A stretch of 64,000 bases of DNA from Mucilaginibacter sp. (GCF_025359345.1 NZ_JANYGQ010000015.1:186001-250000); one strand, 5' to 3'. Positions 17,264 to 26,348 are shown, counted from the stretch's first letter. Notes: generated from the sequence alone by a model not told the origin. Numbers and translations: made by a program.

Positions 17264-17533
17264 TTAATGCCGAATCAACTACCGGCAGCACAAAAGTCTG
17301 CCATTGCCCGACCGGAAGCAATAACGGAAAATGGGGATGGATACCGACTCTATTCAGTTGGTAAACCTTGTGGTAACGATACAACTACAGGCAGAATCCG
17401 GGGATGCTTTCAACGTTTATGCCGCTAGACCGACGGACAAGTCCGCCCTTGTTCCGCATAACAGAATACCGTGATTTTGGGATTTTCGCTATGCCTGGAT
17501 AAATTTTAAATACAATTTTGCAGCAAAAAGCCT
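17264..17533. other. Intergenic region between divergent genes
   Basis: A 270 bp gap that must hold the promoters of the monooxygenase (minus) and the collagen-like gene (plus). TACAATTTTGCAGC at about 17510 resembles a -7 region but is off consensus by one base in spacing. Otherwise nothing recognisable. Confidence 0.3.
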
Positions 17534-18211
17534 ATGAAAAAAATTAATTATTTAATGCTTATTGCATTTGCATGCGCCATAATGGCGTGCGGAAAAAACG
17601 GTGCACCGGGGCCACAAGGTAATACCGGAAAAGATGGAGCTACTGGCCCGGCAGGGGTCGAAGGCCAAAAGGGCGCCACAGGATTAACCGGGGCTACTGG
17701 TCCGCAGGGACCAACAGGGCCACAAGGCCCGAAAGGGGCAACAGGACCGGCCGGGCCGCAAGGGCCAACTGGTGCAACAGGTGCAACGGGACCTGTTGGT
17801 CCACAGGGGCCAACCGGGCCACAGGGACCTGCCGGTGGCGTTAATATTAAAACGCAGCTGATAACGATAAAACCAACAGATTGGAAATTCCCTGCCGATA
17901 GTGGCTACCTTTACTACAGCTTTACCCCAACAGTTAAAAACGCGGGGCTGCTTGTTTACTACTTTTGGCCGGCTATTGGGAAAGGAGGGTATGCCCCTTT
18001 ACCCGTCTTTACAACCAATTGGATTTTAACATTTGAAAATGAGCCAGCCGGAAAGGTTGATATCGTATACATTGGTGGAGGGAAAGTCAGGCCTACGGAT
18101 GACCTTCCTTTAAAAGTTATTTCCTTTAGCGGCATAAGCCCCTCAGCTATGCAGGTTCAAGCCGGTTCTTTAAACTATGACGATGTGAGCCGTTACGCGG
18201 CATCTCATTAA
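17534..18211 (+). CDS. Collagen-like Gly-X-Y repeat lipoprotein
   Basis: A 225-residue predicted lipoprotein. The signal peptide ends in a lipobox ([12 protein letters not shown]; Cys19), followed directly by about 26 Gly-X-Y triplets rich in [14 protein letters not shown] globular C-terminal domain of about 125 residues starts at GGVNIKTQ; I cannot place it in a family. Collagen-like bacterial proteins trimerise into surface rods that carry a C-terminal domain away from the cell. No hydroxylase is present. The repeat DNA is GC-rich and prone to slippage, so repeat number may vary between strains. The role could be adhesion or surface display, which is inference. Confidence 0.85.
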   Translation: MKKINYLMLIAFACAIMACGKNGAPGPQGNTGKDGATGPAGVEGQKGATGLTGATGPQGPTGPQGPKGATGPAGPQGPTGATGATGPVGPQGPTGPQGPAGGVNIKTQLITIKPTDWKFPADSGYLYYSFTPTVKNAGLLVYYFWPAIGKGGYAPLPVFTTNWILTFENEPAGKVDIVYIGGGKVRPTDDLPLKVISFSGISPSAMQVQAGSLNYDDVSRYAASH

Positions 18212-18220
18212 TTAAAACTT

Positions 18221-18250
18221 AGGGCGGCGGGCCAAACAGCGCGCCGCCCT
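18221..18250 (+). terminator. Terminator-like hairpin after collagen-like gene
   Basis: AGGGCGGCG pairs with CGCCGCCCT around a 12-nt loop, 10 bp after the stop codon. It is strong but lacks a T-tract. Confidence 0.55.
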
Positions 18251-18306
18251 ATGCCCTGCCAAAGATTTTTTACTTGCCGGTATCAAATATCGATCAAAAA
18301 TGAATT

Positions 18307-20361
18307 ATGAAAATAATCAAACTTAACTTTTTTAACTTTAAGCTGCTTATGGTAAGCATAGTAGCAGCCGCGTCTTTAGGTTTCCGATTTGACTCCCAAA
18401 AAGAGCCTTTTACTGATTATTTTGACACGGCCAATATGGACCGCAGTGTGCGGCCCGGCGATGATTTTTACGCTTACGCCAACGGCACGTGGTTAAAAAA
18501 ACATGACATCCCGCCAACCGAGGTTGTTTGGGGTGATGCCACGATAACCAAAAACGAAAGTTTTAAAAAATTAAGGGGACTACTCGAAAACGGCGGTTCG
18601 CAACAATATTTTGATTCCATGCAGCAAAAAGCATGTGATATGTTCAGGAGCGGGATGGATACCCTGACCATCAACAAAATGGGGATTACTCCAGCGAAGC
18701 CCGATCTCGACCGTATAGGCCGGATAAAAACGCCGGATGGTTTACAGCAGGAAATTGCGCTTGAACAATCTATGGGGTTCCGGTGTGTGTTTTTATTTAA
18801 CGCTGTACCCGATTTGCACAATAGCGCAAAGCTTATTGCCAACTTTGCTCAGGGACTGTTAGGAATGCCCGAAAAAAGTTACTATTTTGATAACGACGCC
18901 GGCTCCAAGAAAGTGCGGGACGCTTATTTGAAATACATCACCAAAATATTGGTGATCACCGGGCATGGAAAAAAGGAAGTTGGCATTTCGGCAAACGATG
19001 TGCTGAAGCTGGAGACGGCATTGGCTAAAGCATCCAAAACAGAAAATGAGCTAAGAGAGGTAGATGCCAATTACAATCGTTATAGCGCAGGGGCCCTGAA
19101 AACCGCTATTCCGGGTATCAACTGGCCGGTTTTATTTAACGGACTCGGCTTTAAACCAGATTCGGTTGAAGTTGGGCAGCCGGATTTTTTTAGAGCCATG
19201 GCAATACAGTTGCGGGTAACCGGACTTGAAACCTGGAAAAACTACCTGCGTTTTCGATTCATCGACAATACGGCCGCTTACCTTGACCATAACACTTCTT
19301 TTGCACATTATGAATTTAATGAGAAAACGTTAAAAGGAAGACTGGCACCGAGGGAACGGGCAGAGGAAGTTACAATCTATGCCGATACATTAGTAGGTGA
19401 TCCGCTGGGATATCTTTATGTTAAAAAATATTTTTCGCCGGTTGCCAAAGCCCGAGTCGACCAAATAGTAAAAAACCTGCGGGAGGCTTTCGAAGAGCGC
19501 ATTGCCAGGCTTGACTGGATGAGCGAATTGACGAGGAAAAAAGCTATTGCAAAACTGCACGCTATCATAGCAAAAATTGGTTATCCGGATAATTGGAGAA
19601 GTTATGCCAGTGTAAACATAGACCCCAAATTTTATTACCGTAATGCAATGGCCTGCAAAAAATACCTGTATCAGGACATGATTACCCAACTAAAAGCAGG
19701 AAAAACTAACAGGCGAATATGGGACATGACCCCGCCGACCTATGATGCTGAATACACTCCATGGCTTAACACGATTGATTTCCCCGCCGGGATATTGCAA
19801 TATCCCTCGTTTGCCGCCGACGCTGACGATGCAATTAACTACGGTGGCATTGGCTGGGTAATAGGCCACGAACTTACCCATGCCTTTGACGACCAGGGAA
19901 GACAATACGATGGACTGGGCAATCGCGTAGACTGGTGGACGCCCGAAGATGCAAAGCGCTTCGCTGCAAAGGCCCAGGGTGTTATTAAGCTTTTCGACGG
20001 GTTTAGTGTCCTTGATTCGCTACACGTAAACGGCGACCTTACCCAGGGCGAAAACATTGCCGATTTTGGCGGCCTGGCAATCGCCTTTGATGCATTTAAA
20101 AAGACTGCCCAGTACAAGACAGGCAAAAAAATCAATGGCTTTACCCCTGCGCAGCGTTTCTTCCTGTCGCATGCGCAGTTTGCACGCCGGAAAGAATCAG
20201 CCGCTTACGTTCAGGATATGTTAAGGACCAATCCTCACTCGCCATATAAGTTCCGTGTTAACGGACCGTACTTTAATTTCGACGAATTTTATACGGCGTT
20301 TAACATTAAACCCCGCGACAAAATGTACAGGCCAAAGGCCGCTCGGGTGGGCGTTTGGTAG
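18307..20361 (+). CDS. M13 family zinc metallopeptidase (neprilysin/PepO-like)
   Basis: A 684-residue gluzincin. The zinc site is intact: GHELTHAFDD with H521, E522 and H525, and the third ligand E582 in GENIADFGG. The N-terminal half has the M13 landmarks RPGDDFYAYANGTWLKK near residue 47. A hydrophobic leader (LLMVSIVAAASLGF) suggests export to the periplasm or outer surface. It should cleave oligopeptides rather than folded proteins. The C-terminus has the conserved NPHSPYKFRVNGP stretch with the substrate-binding Arg. Its length is normal for the family. It is preceded by the collagen-like gene and followed by a 162 bp gap. Confidence 0.93.
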   Translation: MKIIKLNFFNFKLLMVSIVAAASLGFRFDSQKEPFTDYFDTANMDRSVRPGDDFYAYANGTWLKKHDIPPTEVVWGDATITKNESFKKLRGLLENGGSQQYFDSMQQKACDMFRSGMDTLTINKMGITPAKPDLDRIGRIKTPDGLQQEIALEQSMGFRCVFLFNAVPDLHNSAKLIANFAQGLLGMPEKSYYFDNDAGSKKVRDAYLKYITKILVITGHGKKEVGISANDVLKLETALAKASKTENELREVDANYNRYSAGALKTAIPGINWPVLFNGLGFKPDSVEVGQPDFFRAMAIQLRVTGLETWKNYLRFRFIDNTAAYLDHNTSFAHYEFNEKTLKGRLAPRERAEEVTIYADTLVGDPLGYLYVKKYFSPVAKARVDQIVKNLREAFEERIARLDWMSELTRKKAIAKLHAIIAKIGYPDNWRSYASVNIDPKFYYRNAMACKKYLYQDMITQLKAGKTNRRIWDMTPPTYDAEYTPWLNTIDFPAGILQYPSFAADADDAINYGGIGWVIGHELTHAFDDQGRQYDGLGNRVDWWTPEDAKRFAAKAQGVIKLFDGFSVLDSLHVNGDLTQGENIADFGGLAIAFDAFKKTAQYKTGKKINGFTPAQRFFLSHAQFARRKESAAYVQDMLRTNPHSPYKFRVNGPYFNFDEFYTAFNIKPRDKMYRPKAARVGVW

Positions 20362-20523
20362 CCGCGCTAATTATAACCGGATGTTTAAACATTACCCTGA
20401 AATTTAGAACCTTCAATATTTAATGAATGCCAGTACAGTATCGAGGGTTTTGTATCACGCAAATAGCACTTCGGACACAACTTTTAATATTTATTCATCG
20501 TTATTTTAATCTGATCATTAATA

Positions 20524-21237
20524 ATGAAAAATAAAAATAAGACTTTGGACAACCCGGTTTGGAACGCGTTAAATGGACTTCATGCCGGCTTTGCCGTGGG
20601 AAATGATGTGCTAAAGCGTTACCATCCCCATATTTTACCTTTTGTGGGCGTCAATGAAAAGACTAAGCTTCCATTTAATGACATCACGGGGATTTTAGGC
20701 AATGATGAAGCGTTGCTGTTTCTGGGTGAACTTCCAGAGATTCCAGTAAGCATGAAAGTGATCTCCAGGCTCCCTTGTTTGCAAATGGTCTGCTCCGGCC
20801 CGCTTCCGGAGGTTAACAGGGAGGAATATGAGATTGTATTGCTGAAATCAGAAAACTTTGTAGAAATTTACGAATTTGTGAATATGGTCCAGCCCGGATA
20901 TTTTCGAAAAAGCACACCTTTGCTCGGCGATTATTATGGAATAAGAGAATCCGGACAGCTGATAGCTATTACTGGCCAACGTTTTAAGGTTGAAGGATAT
21001 ACTGAAGTCAGTGCTGTTTGCACCCACCCTGAGCATACCGGTAAAGGACTGGCAAAATACCTGTCCACCTTTGTATGCAACAAAATATTTGAGGGGGGCT
21101 CTACGCCATTCCAGCACGTTTCAGCGGTCAACAGTCGCGCCATAAGGTTGTACGAATTTCTAAGTTTTAGAACCAGGCGATCAATTGACTGCTGGAGAAT
21201 TGGAACGGGTGCCCAAAATGGATCACAGGTGAATTAA
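20524..21237 (+). CDS. GNAT family N-acetyltransferase (FR47-like)
   Basis: A 237-residue cytoplasmic enzyme. The acetyl-CoA binding core is in the C-terminal half: VSAVCTHPEHTGKGLAKYL matches motif A (the TGKGLA loop), followed by HVSAVNSRAIRLYEFLSF as in FR47-type GNATs. The N-terminal 110 residues are not recognisable beyond the group. The substrate is unknown. It is followed after 57 bp by a Pth2-type gene on the same strand, so the two may form an operon. Confidence 0.85.
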   Translation: MKNKNKTLDNPVWNALNGLHAGFAVGNDVLKRYHPHILPFVGVNEKTKLPFNDITGILGNDEALLFLGELPEIPVSMKVISRLPCLQMVCSGPLPEVNREEYEIVLLKSENFVEIYEFVNMVQPGYFRKSTPLLGDYYGIRESGQLIAITGQRFKVEGYTEVSAVCTHPEHTGKGLAKYLSTFVCNKIFEGGSTPFQHVSAVNSRAIRLYEFLSFRTRRSIDCWRIGTGAQNGSQVN

Positions 21238-21294
21238 AAAAATCTGTCAATGAATGCGAATTCCGGTGGCACGGGCCGAGCAGGATAATTCCTT

Positions 21295-21654
21295 ATGAAA
21301 CAAGTTATAATTTTACGAAAAGACCTTTGCATGTCTGCAGGGAAGGCTGCCTCCCAGGCCTGTCATGCCTCTTTAATGGCGTTTTTAAATACAGCCCAAA
21401 AGTACCCCGAAAAAATAGAGGTCTGGCTGGATAACGGGCAGGGGAAAATTATAGTGGCAGTAAACACAGAAAACGAGCTTTTGGATATCTATAGGTTGCT
21501 CACCGCTGACGTAAAAGGAAAAGATTTATGCTTCCTTGTCAGAGACCGGGGATTAACCGAACTTAATGAAATGGAATACACTGCCTTAGCCATAGGCCCG
21601 TTCGACGATGACTTTATTAACAGTTTTACCGGGCACCTCAGACTATATAAATAA
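21295..21654 (+). CDS. Peptidyl-tRNA hydrolase, Pth2 (archaeal/eukaryotic) type
   Basis: A 119-residue protein matching the Pth2 fold along its whole length: MKQVIILRKDL, GKAASQACHASL with the conserved Lys and His, a central VWLDNGQGKIIVAV strand, and VRDRGLTEL near the end. Pth2 enzymes release amino acids from stalled peptidyl-tRNA. The type is standard in archaea and eukaryotes and scattered in bacteria, where the unrelated Pth1 does the housekeeping job. Here it is probably an auxiliary or acquired enzyme. Catalytic activity is inferred from conserved residues only. Confidence 0.8.
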   Translation: MKQVIILRKDLCMSAGKAASQACHASLMAFLNTAQKYPEKIEVWLDNGQGKIIVAVNTENELLDIYRLLTADVKGKDLCFLVRDRGLTELNEMEYTALAIGPFDDDFINSFTGHLRLYK

Positions 21655-22043
21655 TTTTAAAAACACCTCCTTAATTCAATTATGTCCTCAAAGTAAGCGT
21701 CATGTTTTAATGCCCGAGAAATGTAAAACCGCTTTTCAACAAATCAAGGAAAAAGCCTTGTACAGATGTCATAAAACGGATTTCGATTCTTCGCTCGCCT
21801 TGCCCGATTTTGCATTGGTCTATAATTTGCCTGCCAAGCCTTAACAGGAGTAAATTCTTTAATCCCCAAACCTCAAGATATGCACTATTTGAAAAATTTT
21901 AAAATAACCTGACGGATATTTCCGACCTGAAACATTTCTATTCTAATACGATGATGCACAAAGTTAGGGTGAAGTAAGATAAAATAATCTGATTCTTTCA
22001 ATTTGGTCTAACATTCGCAACAATTAAATAACTCTTTGCCTAA
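21655..22043. other. Gene-free region
   Basis: About 390 bp without a supported gene. One open frame to 21844 overlaps the Pth2 gene and has no recognisable features. The 3' part is AT-rich and probably holds the promoter of the following membrane protein gene. Confidence 0.3.
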
Positions 22044-22418
22044 ATGAATTTAAAAGAAAAACTGCTATATCAGCAAATACATCCTTTTAAGCTGATTGTC
22101 GATTTTGGAACTGGTTTTTATACTACATATTTAATGTGGCAGCATCAGCTTTGTACATTTGCTATATTGTTTCTGTTACCTTCAATAATCGCCACGCTAA
22201 TATTGATACGATTTGCCGACTTAGAGCAGCTAAAAAAAACGCGCTTTGGCAAATATGTGGAAATGCATATGACCAAAAAGCTTGAGGCACTCCGGTTTTC
22301 AGGGCAAATAATGATGTGGGCAGCCGCATGGTATCACCTGCCACTTCCTATCACCATCGGCTTTTTGACTATCTTATTGGGATGGGCAATGGGCTTATTT
22401 TCGTCAACTTTGTCGTAG
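22044..22418 (+). CDS. Small membrane protein of unknown function
   Basis: A 124-residue protein with about three hydrophobic segments: LCTFAILFLLPSIIATLILI near residues 36-55, then two segments near 87-120 (MMWAAAWYHLPLPITIGFL, ILLGWAMGLF). A basic amphipathic stretch (LEQLKKTRFGKYVEMHMTKK) lies between them. I recognise no family. The start is ATG at 22044, and its length and coding pattern look genuine. Confidence 0.55.
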   Translation: MNLKEKLLYQQIHPFKLIVDFGTGFYTTYLMWQHQLCTFAILFLLPSIIATLILIRFADLEQLKKTRFGKYVEMHMTKKLEALRFSGQIMMWAAAWYHLPLPITIGFLTILLGWAMGLFSSTLS

Positions 22419-22910
22419 TTTTATAGAGTTCATACCACAGTAACACGTCGAAGTCTTAAGTTTAATGACCAGTTTCCGACTCCAATTTTGTGTATTCGAT
22501 TAGCGGTCGGGCATTAATCCCGGGCTGGCATTATTCAGTTGGTTAAAATGGGCACGGCCACTGGTATGCGACCTGAACTCTTTAATTTCAGTCGATGTAA
22601 ATGTTTACGACATTAACGTTGTATTCGCGTAGTGTTTTTTGCCTGATGCCTACTTTACGGCTGTAAGTCGTGCCCTTTCTGTTAAATTGCAAATGCTATT
22701 TCAAATTCCAGTAAAAGGTTGATCTAATCCAAGGGCGCCAAAAAAGGTACAGGATGAGATGGGGCAGAGACCAATAATAAAGAATGCTTTTTTATTTTCA
22801 CGGGTTATAAGTATGCTGAATATGTTAGCATTTGTTATCGGTTGTTTACCAGTTGGTTGCCATTCGAGCCAACTGTTTGCCATGATTTCGAAATCGACTG
22901 ATTAAAAAGG
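22419..22910. other. Gene-free region
   Basis: Nearly 500 bp without a convincing ORF, repeat or RNA. It contains mixed sequence with no signal I can name and may be decayed coding DNA inside the accessory region. Confidence 0.3.
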
Positions 22911-22913
22911 TTG

Positions 22914-22951
22914 TACTTACCTTTATGTTATATACTTACTTAAATGTAAGT
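22914..22951. promoter_or_regulatory. Putative HxlR operator upstream of the propeller gene
   Basis: ACTTAC-TTAAAT-GTAAGT (22934-22951) is a perfect inverted repeat, and an extra TACTTAC half-site lies 19 bp upstream (22914-22920). ACTTAC/GTAAGT palindromes in front of HxlR-linked genes are typical of autoregulated operators, and a HxlR gene ends this transcription unit. The start codon is 49 bp downstream. Confidence 0.5.
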
Positions 22952-22999
22952 GATCCAAAAATCGATTTGTCAATGAATATTTTTGCCTCAAAATTTATC

Positions 23000-24025
23000 A
23001 TGAAAAGCAAATTAATTTTTACAATCGCATTCTTGTTTTCTTTATCAATTGTTGCGGCACAAAAAAGCAACATTAATGAGAGCCCTAAACTATCACACTA
23101 TCTAAAAGGGGTCCCGAATCCTGAAGATCTGATGGAAATACCCGGATCCGATTGGATTGTAGTAAGTTCCATGGCAGGTGATAATAATTCGTCCGGCCGG
23201 ATATATTGCGTAAATAGAAAAACTGAAAAATTATTATCCTTGTTTAACATTGATAAAGGAAAGACTAAACTGGGTTATAATAATCTGGAGCGTTTTGCGC
23301 CCCACGGCATTTATATTCGCCAAATAGCGATTAACAATTACCGGCTAATGGTTATTAATCACGGTAGCAGAGAAGCAATAGAAACTTTTCAGCTTTATTT
23401 TAAAGATGCTTTGCCAGAATTATTATGGGAAAGTAATATCAACTTCCCTGGTAATGTTTGGGCCAATGGATTAGTAACTGATAATTCCGGGAATATTTAT
23501 GCTACAGCTATGTACGATCCCAATGATAAAGAATTCCTACAAAAATTCAGCGCTAAAATCCCTACAGGCCAGGTCTGGAAATGGACACCATCAAATGGAT
23601 GGTTACCATTTTACAAAAAAACATTTTCAGCGGCAAATGGAATTGCTATATCCAAAAACGGCAAATACCTTTATGTTTCGGAATGGGCTGCACGACGTAT
23701 CTATAAGTTATCGACGACCAATAGTTTAGATACAACATCCGTTACTGTAGATTTTTTACCAGATAATATCAGGTGGACTAAAGATAATGAGATGACCGTC
23801 ACAGGTCAAAAATCTTCCCCGATGACGTTGTTTACTAATAAAGGAGTTAATAAAAAAATAATTTATTTTAGTATTATTAAAATCAACCCTAATTCATTAA
23901 AAACCAGAAAAATTATTGAAGGGGGAGACAAAAATTTTGCAAATGCAACCGGAACATTAGAAATAGGCGATACATATTGGGTCGGCTGCGTAGCAGATGA
24001 CAAAATAGCGATTTACAATAAATAA
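23000..24025 (+). CDS. Secreted SMP-30/gluconolactonase-like beta-propeller protein
   Basis: The ATG at 23000 was chosen because MKSKLIFTIAFLFSLSIVAAQ is a clean signal peptide; the frame is open 25 codons further upstream without one. The mature part has repeated propeller-blade strands (GSDWIVVSSMAGD, GNVWANGLVTDNSGNIYATA, AANGIAISKNGKYLYVSEW), as in SMP-30/gluconolactonase-type six-bladed propellers, which often act on lactones or esters. Catalytic metal ligands cannot be assigned with confidence. It is followed 5 bp later by a HxlR regulator, implying one operon and probable regulation of this gene by it. Confidence 0.72.
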   Translation: MKSKLIFTIAFLFSLSIVAAQKSNINESPKLSHYLKGVPNPEDLMEIPGSDWIVVSSMAGDNNSSGRIYCVNRKTEKLLSLFNIDKGKTKLGYNNLERFAPHGIYIRQIAINNYRLMVINHGSREAIETFQLYFKDALPELLWESNINFPGNVWANGLVTDNSGNIYATAMYDPNDKEFLQKFSAKIPTGQVWKWTPSNGWLPFYKKTFSAANGIAISKNGKYLYVSEWAARRIYKLSTTNSLDTTSVTVDFLPDNIRWTKDNEMTVTGQKSSPMTLFTNKGVNKKIIYFSIIKINPNSLKTRKIIEGGDKNFANATGTLEIGDTYWVGCVADDKIAIYNK

Positions 24026-24030
24026 CAATT

Positions 24031-24390
24031 ATGCCTGAATTTTTCTTTGATAGAATATTATATTATACCCCAATAGAATTTGCACTAAGTCACATCGGTG
24101 GAACCTGGAAAATGCCAATCCTATGGAGATTACACAACAATGTTCAAAGATTTAGTGAACTAAAACAAGACATACCACATATTACCGATAAAATGCTTAC
24201 AAGTCAACTTAGAGAGCTGGAATCTAAGGGACTTGTCAAGCGGGTTGTTTATCCCGTCGTCCCGCCAAAAGTTGAATACAGCCTTACCGAAAAAGGAAAA
24301 GACACCATACCAATAATCGAAACGATTATGAAATATGGCTTTGATTTAATGAAGCAGGAGGGAATTGAATATCCTTTTGTAAATAAATAG
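24031..24390 (+). CDS. HxlR family winged-helix regulator
   Basis: A 119-residue MarR-like winged-helix protein: SHIGGTWKMPILWRL, FSELKQDIPHITDKMLTSQL, and the wing VEYSLTEKGKD. HxlR proteins dimerise and bind palindromic operators, often responding to aldehydes, quinones or oxidants. Many carry a sensing cysteine in the C-P-(V/I)-E motif before the first helix; here that site reads YYTPIEFAL with Thr, so thiol sensing at this position is lost. It is 5 bp downstream of the propeller gene, and the ACTTAC palindrome at 22934-22951 is its likely target. Confidence 0.9.
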   Translation: MPEFFFDRILYYTPIEFALSHIGGTWKMPILWRLHNNVQRFSELKQDIPHITDKMLTSQLRELESKGLVKRVVYPVVPPKVEYSLTEKGKDTIPIIETIMKYGFDLMKQEGIEYPFVNK

Positions 24391-24642
24391 ATTGTAAGAA
24401 CTTGGTATTAAAATAGTTAGTTTGTAATCTACCGTTACAAAAACTTCCATCTCGACTTTGATCTGTTGATTCAAGAGAAAATACCCTGTCAATCACTTAG
24501 CTTTTAATGGAGATGCTTGGTTTATCCTATAAATATCTGGTGATCGATTATTTATTAAAACAATTTACGCTGAAAACAAAAGTCTCTGGACATAAATCAA
24601 AAAATTTGATTTGGGCAACAAACTGTTGTATGAGAAAAGTAT

Positions 24643-25902
24643 TTATTTCATTCTTCGTAGTTTTAACAATGACACAACATTAAACTGGACATCATCAATT
24701 ATCCGCCAATCGGGCTTAATATAAATATCTGTTGTTTTAGTAGTGTTATCAATGTGATTTAGAGCAAATGCTACATCGTCCTTCGAAAACCGGCATTCGT
24801 TCCTGGCCATACTACCAAAGGAATGACGCGCGCAGTACATGGTCAATGAGGGAATACCTATTGACTCACCGATTTCCTTTAATCCTTTGTTCAAAGCCTT
24901 ATTAAAGTTACTGGATTCTGCATATCTGTCGCGAAGTCGATTTATATATTTGAACAATAATGGAGATGCCTCTGGAATAAGATTTATACTTATAAGAGCC
25001 TGGTCCTTTCTTCGCTTTCTGGTTTTTGACCTATTATAATTAACTCTATTTTTCAAAATGGATGATTGGCTAAGGTTATAAATATCTTTAGCGTTCATTC
25101 CACACATGTAAAAAGATAAAAGAAAAATTTCCTTTGCTAATTCTGCTCGACAACCAGGAATGCATTTAAATTCGACGATTTTAACTATCTGTTCGACACT
25201 TAATGCACGTTTTGCGGTCATCGGAGCCTCGATTACTTTATGTTTTTTAAAGGGATAATGCTTGATCCTTATCAAGCCCCTATCTTCATCGTTATACCGG
25301 TCCCTCGCAGCATTAAAAAGGGTCCTAAGATCACGTATGTGATTATGAAGACCAGAATCGGAAAGACCCTTGCTCACATAGTTAACATCTTTACCAAATT
25401 GATTTTTACGTTTGAATTTTCTTTCCTTTCTCAGGTACCTTTCATAGTCAGGCAGCATGATTGAATTTATTTGCTCTATCCCGACTTTTTGAGTTCCGAA
25501 ATAGTCACAAAGACTATTGGCAACGGTTAGAATTGGATAGGCGGTCCCTTTTCTGTCTTGTTCAATCAAGTCTTTTACATATTGCTTCGCAAATGCGATA
25601 ATATCGATAACAGAATTTTCATCATCCTGAGTGAGACGGTTTGCCAATTCTTTTACGTCAAAATGTATCAGCAAACTATCCAGTTCCAATAACTTCATAC
25701 GGTATTTCGCTATATCGGTGGAAATTATAGAAAGCAAAAACTTGTCTTTTATAGTCAAGTCCTTTTTTAATTGCTTTTCTCCAGCAAAATAATTCGTGTT
25801 GATGTAAGTTATTTTTCGATTGTGAGTCAATCGGTACTTTATATTATAAGTACCATCATCCTTTTTATGGTGTTTGAGAACCACCTCTTTGATTGTAGCC
25901 AT
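24643..25902 (-). CDS. Tyrosine recombinase / integrase (Bacteroidota type)
   Basis: A 419-residue integrase from MATIKEVV; the frame extends 26 codons upstream without a better start. It has an N-terminal arm-binding domain (VVLKHHKKDDGTYNIKYRL), a SAM-like core-binding domain, and a C-terminal catalytic domain with ARHSFGSMAR (His-x-x-Arg region), ALNHIDN and the nucleophile in TTDIYIKPDW. The first catalytic Arg position reads YMCGMNAKDIYNL, with Asn instead of the usual Arg, as in a subgroup of Bacteroidota integrases. It begins 171 bp from the 3' end of tRNA-His, the usual arrangement for an element integrated at that tRNA. Confidence 0.9.
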   Translation of the reverse strand: MATIKEVVLKHHKKDDGTYNIKYRLTHNRKITYINTNYFAGEKQLKKDLTIKDKFLLSIISTDIAKYRMKLLELDSLLIHFDVKELANRLTQDDENSVIDIIAFAKQYVKDLIEQDRKGTAYPILTVANSLCDYFGTQKVGIEQINSIMLPDYERYLRKERKFKRKNQFGKDVNYVSKGLSDSGLHNHIRDLRTLFNAARDRYNDEDRGLIRIKHYPFKKHKVIEAPMTAKRALSVEQIVKIVEFKCIPGCRAELAKEIFLLSFYMCGMNAKDIYNLSQSSILKNRVNYNRSKTRKRRKDQALISINLIPEASPLLFKYINRLRDRYAESSNFNKALNKGLKEIGESIGIPSLTMYCARHSFGSMARNECRFSKDDVAFALNHIDNTTKTTDIYIKPDWRIIDDVQFNVVSLLKLRRMK

Positions 25903-26015
25903 ACTGACGAAATCCATTGTAAAACATATGTAAAACATTTTCGTCAAGTTGGGCAGTTTTTCGTGTTTAACACAACGCACCAGTTAACAACTGACGAATT
26001 AGAATTATTATCGAA

Positions 26016-26036
26016 AAAGTGCCCTCAGGGCATAAA
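26016..26036 (-). terminator. Terminator downstream of tRNA-His
   Basis: On the minus strand TGCCCTGAGGGCA is followed by CTTTTTCG. An overlapping AGGGC-T7-ATGCCCT alternative pairing is also possible. It lies about 38 bp after the tRNA 3' end. Confidence 0.5.
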
Positions 26037-26073
26037 AAAAGCCCTTTTACTACTGTAAAAAGACTTTTAGAAT

Positions 26074-26151
26074 TGGGGTAAATGATGGGGCTCGAACCCA
26101 CGACCCTCGGTACCACAAACCGATGCTCTAACCAACTGAGCTACATCTACC
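26074..26151 (-). tRNA. tRNA-His (anticodon GTG)
   Basis: Read on the minus strand, the gene has the extra G-1 (26151) paired to C73, a 7-bp acceptor stem GTAGATG/CATTTAC, a D-arm TAGCTCAGTTGGTTAGAGC, an anticodon loop TTGTGGT with GTG, and a T-arm GTGGGTTCGAGCCCCAT. CCA is encoded. It is complete. An integrase gene starts 171 bp past its 3' end, so the tRNA probably served as the attachment site and was restored by the element. Confidence 0.95.
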
Positions 26152-26348
26152 GTTTTGGAGTGTGCAAAAATAAGAATCTCCGGCTGATTTGCAAAGTCTT
26201 TTTTTGATTTAGTTTTTGCGAGGTTTAAATGTTGTAAAGTTTGAATGTCGGCGCCTGCCTCCGTAACAACTTTGTAAACTTAATCAACCCAATTCAACTC
26301 TATCAACTAAAATTACAATCTACTTACCCTTAAAACTTTAAACATATA

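Noticed and set aside
21608..21844. A 78-codon frame overlapping the Pth2 gene end
   Set aside because: No domain, overlaps a well-supported gene in another frame, and amino-acid content looks like background.
22701..22883. Small minus-strand frame in the gap before the propeller gene
   Set aside because: No recognisable features and no start signal; consistent with chance.
26016..26060. Possible second small RNA between tRNA-His and the integrase
   Set aside because: The hairpins are explained by the tRNA terminator; nothing else suggests a separate RNA gene.
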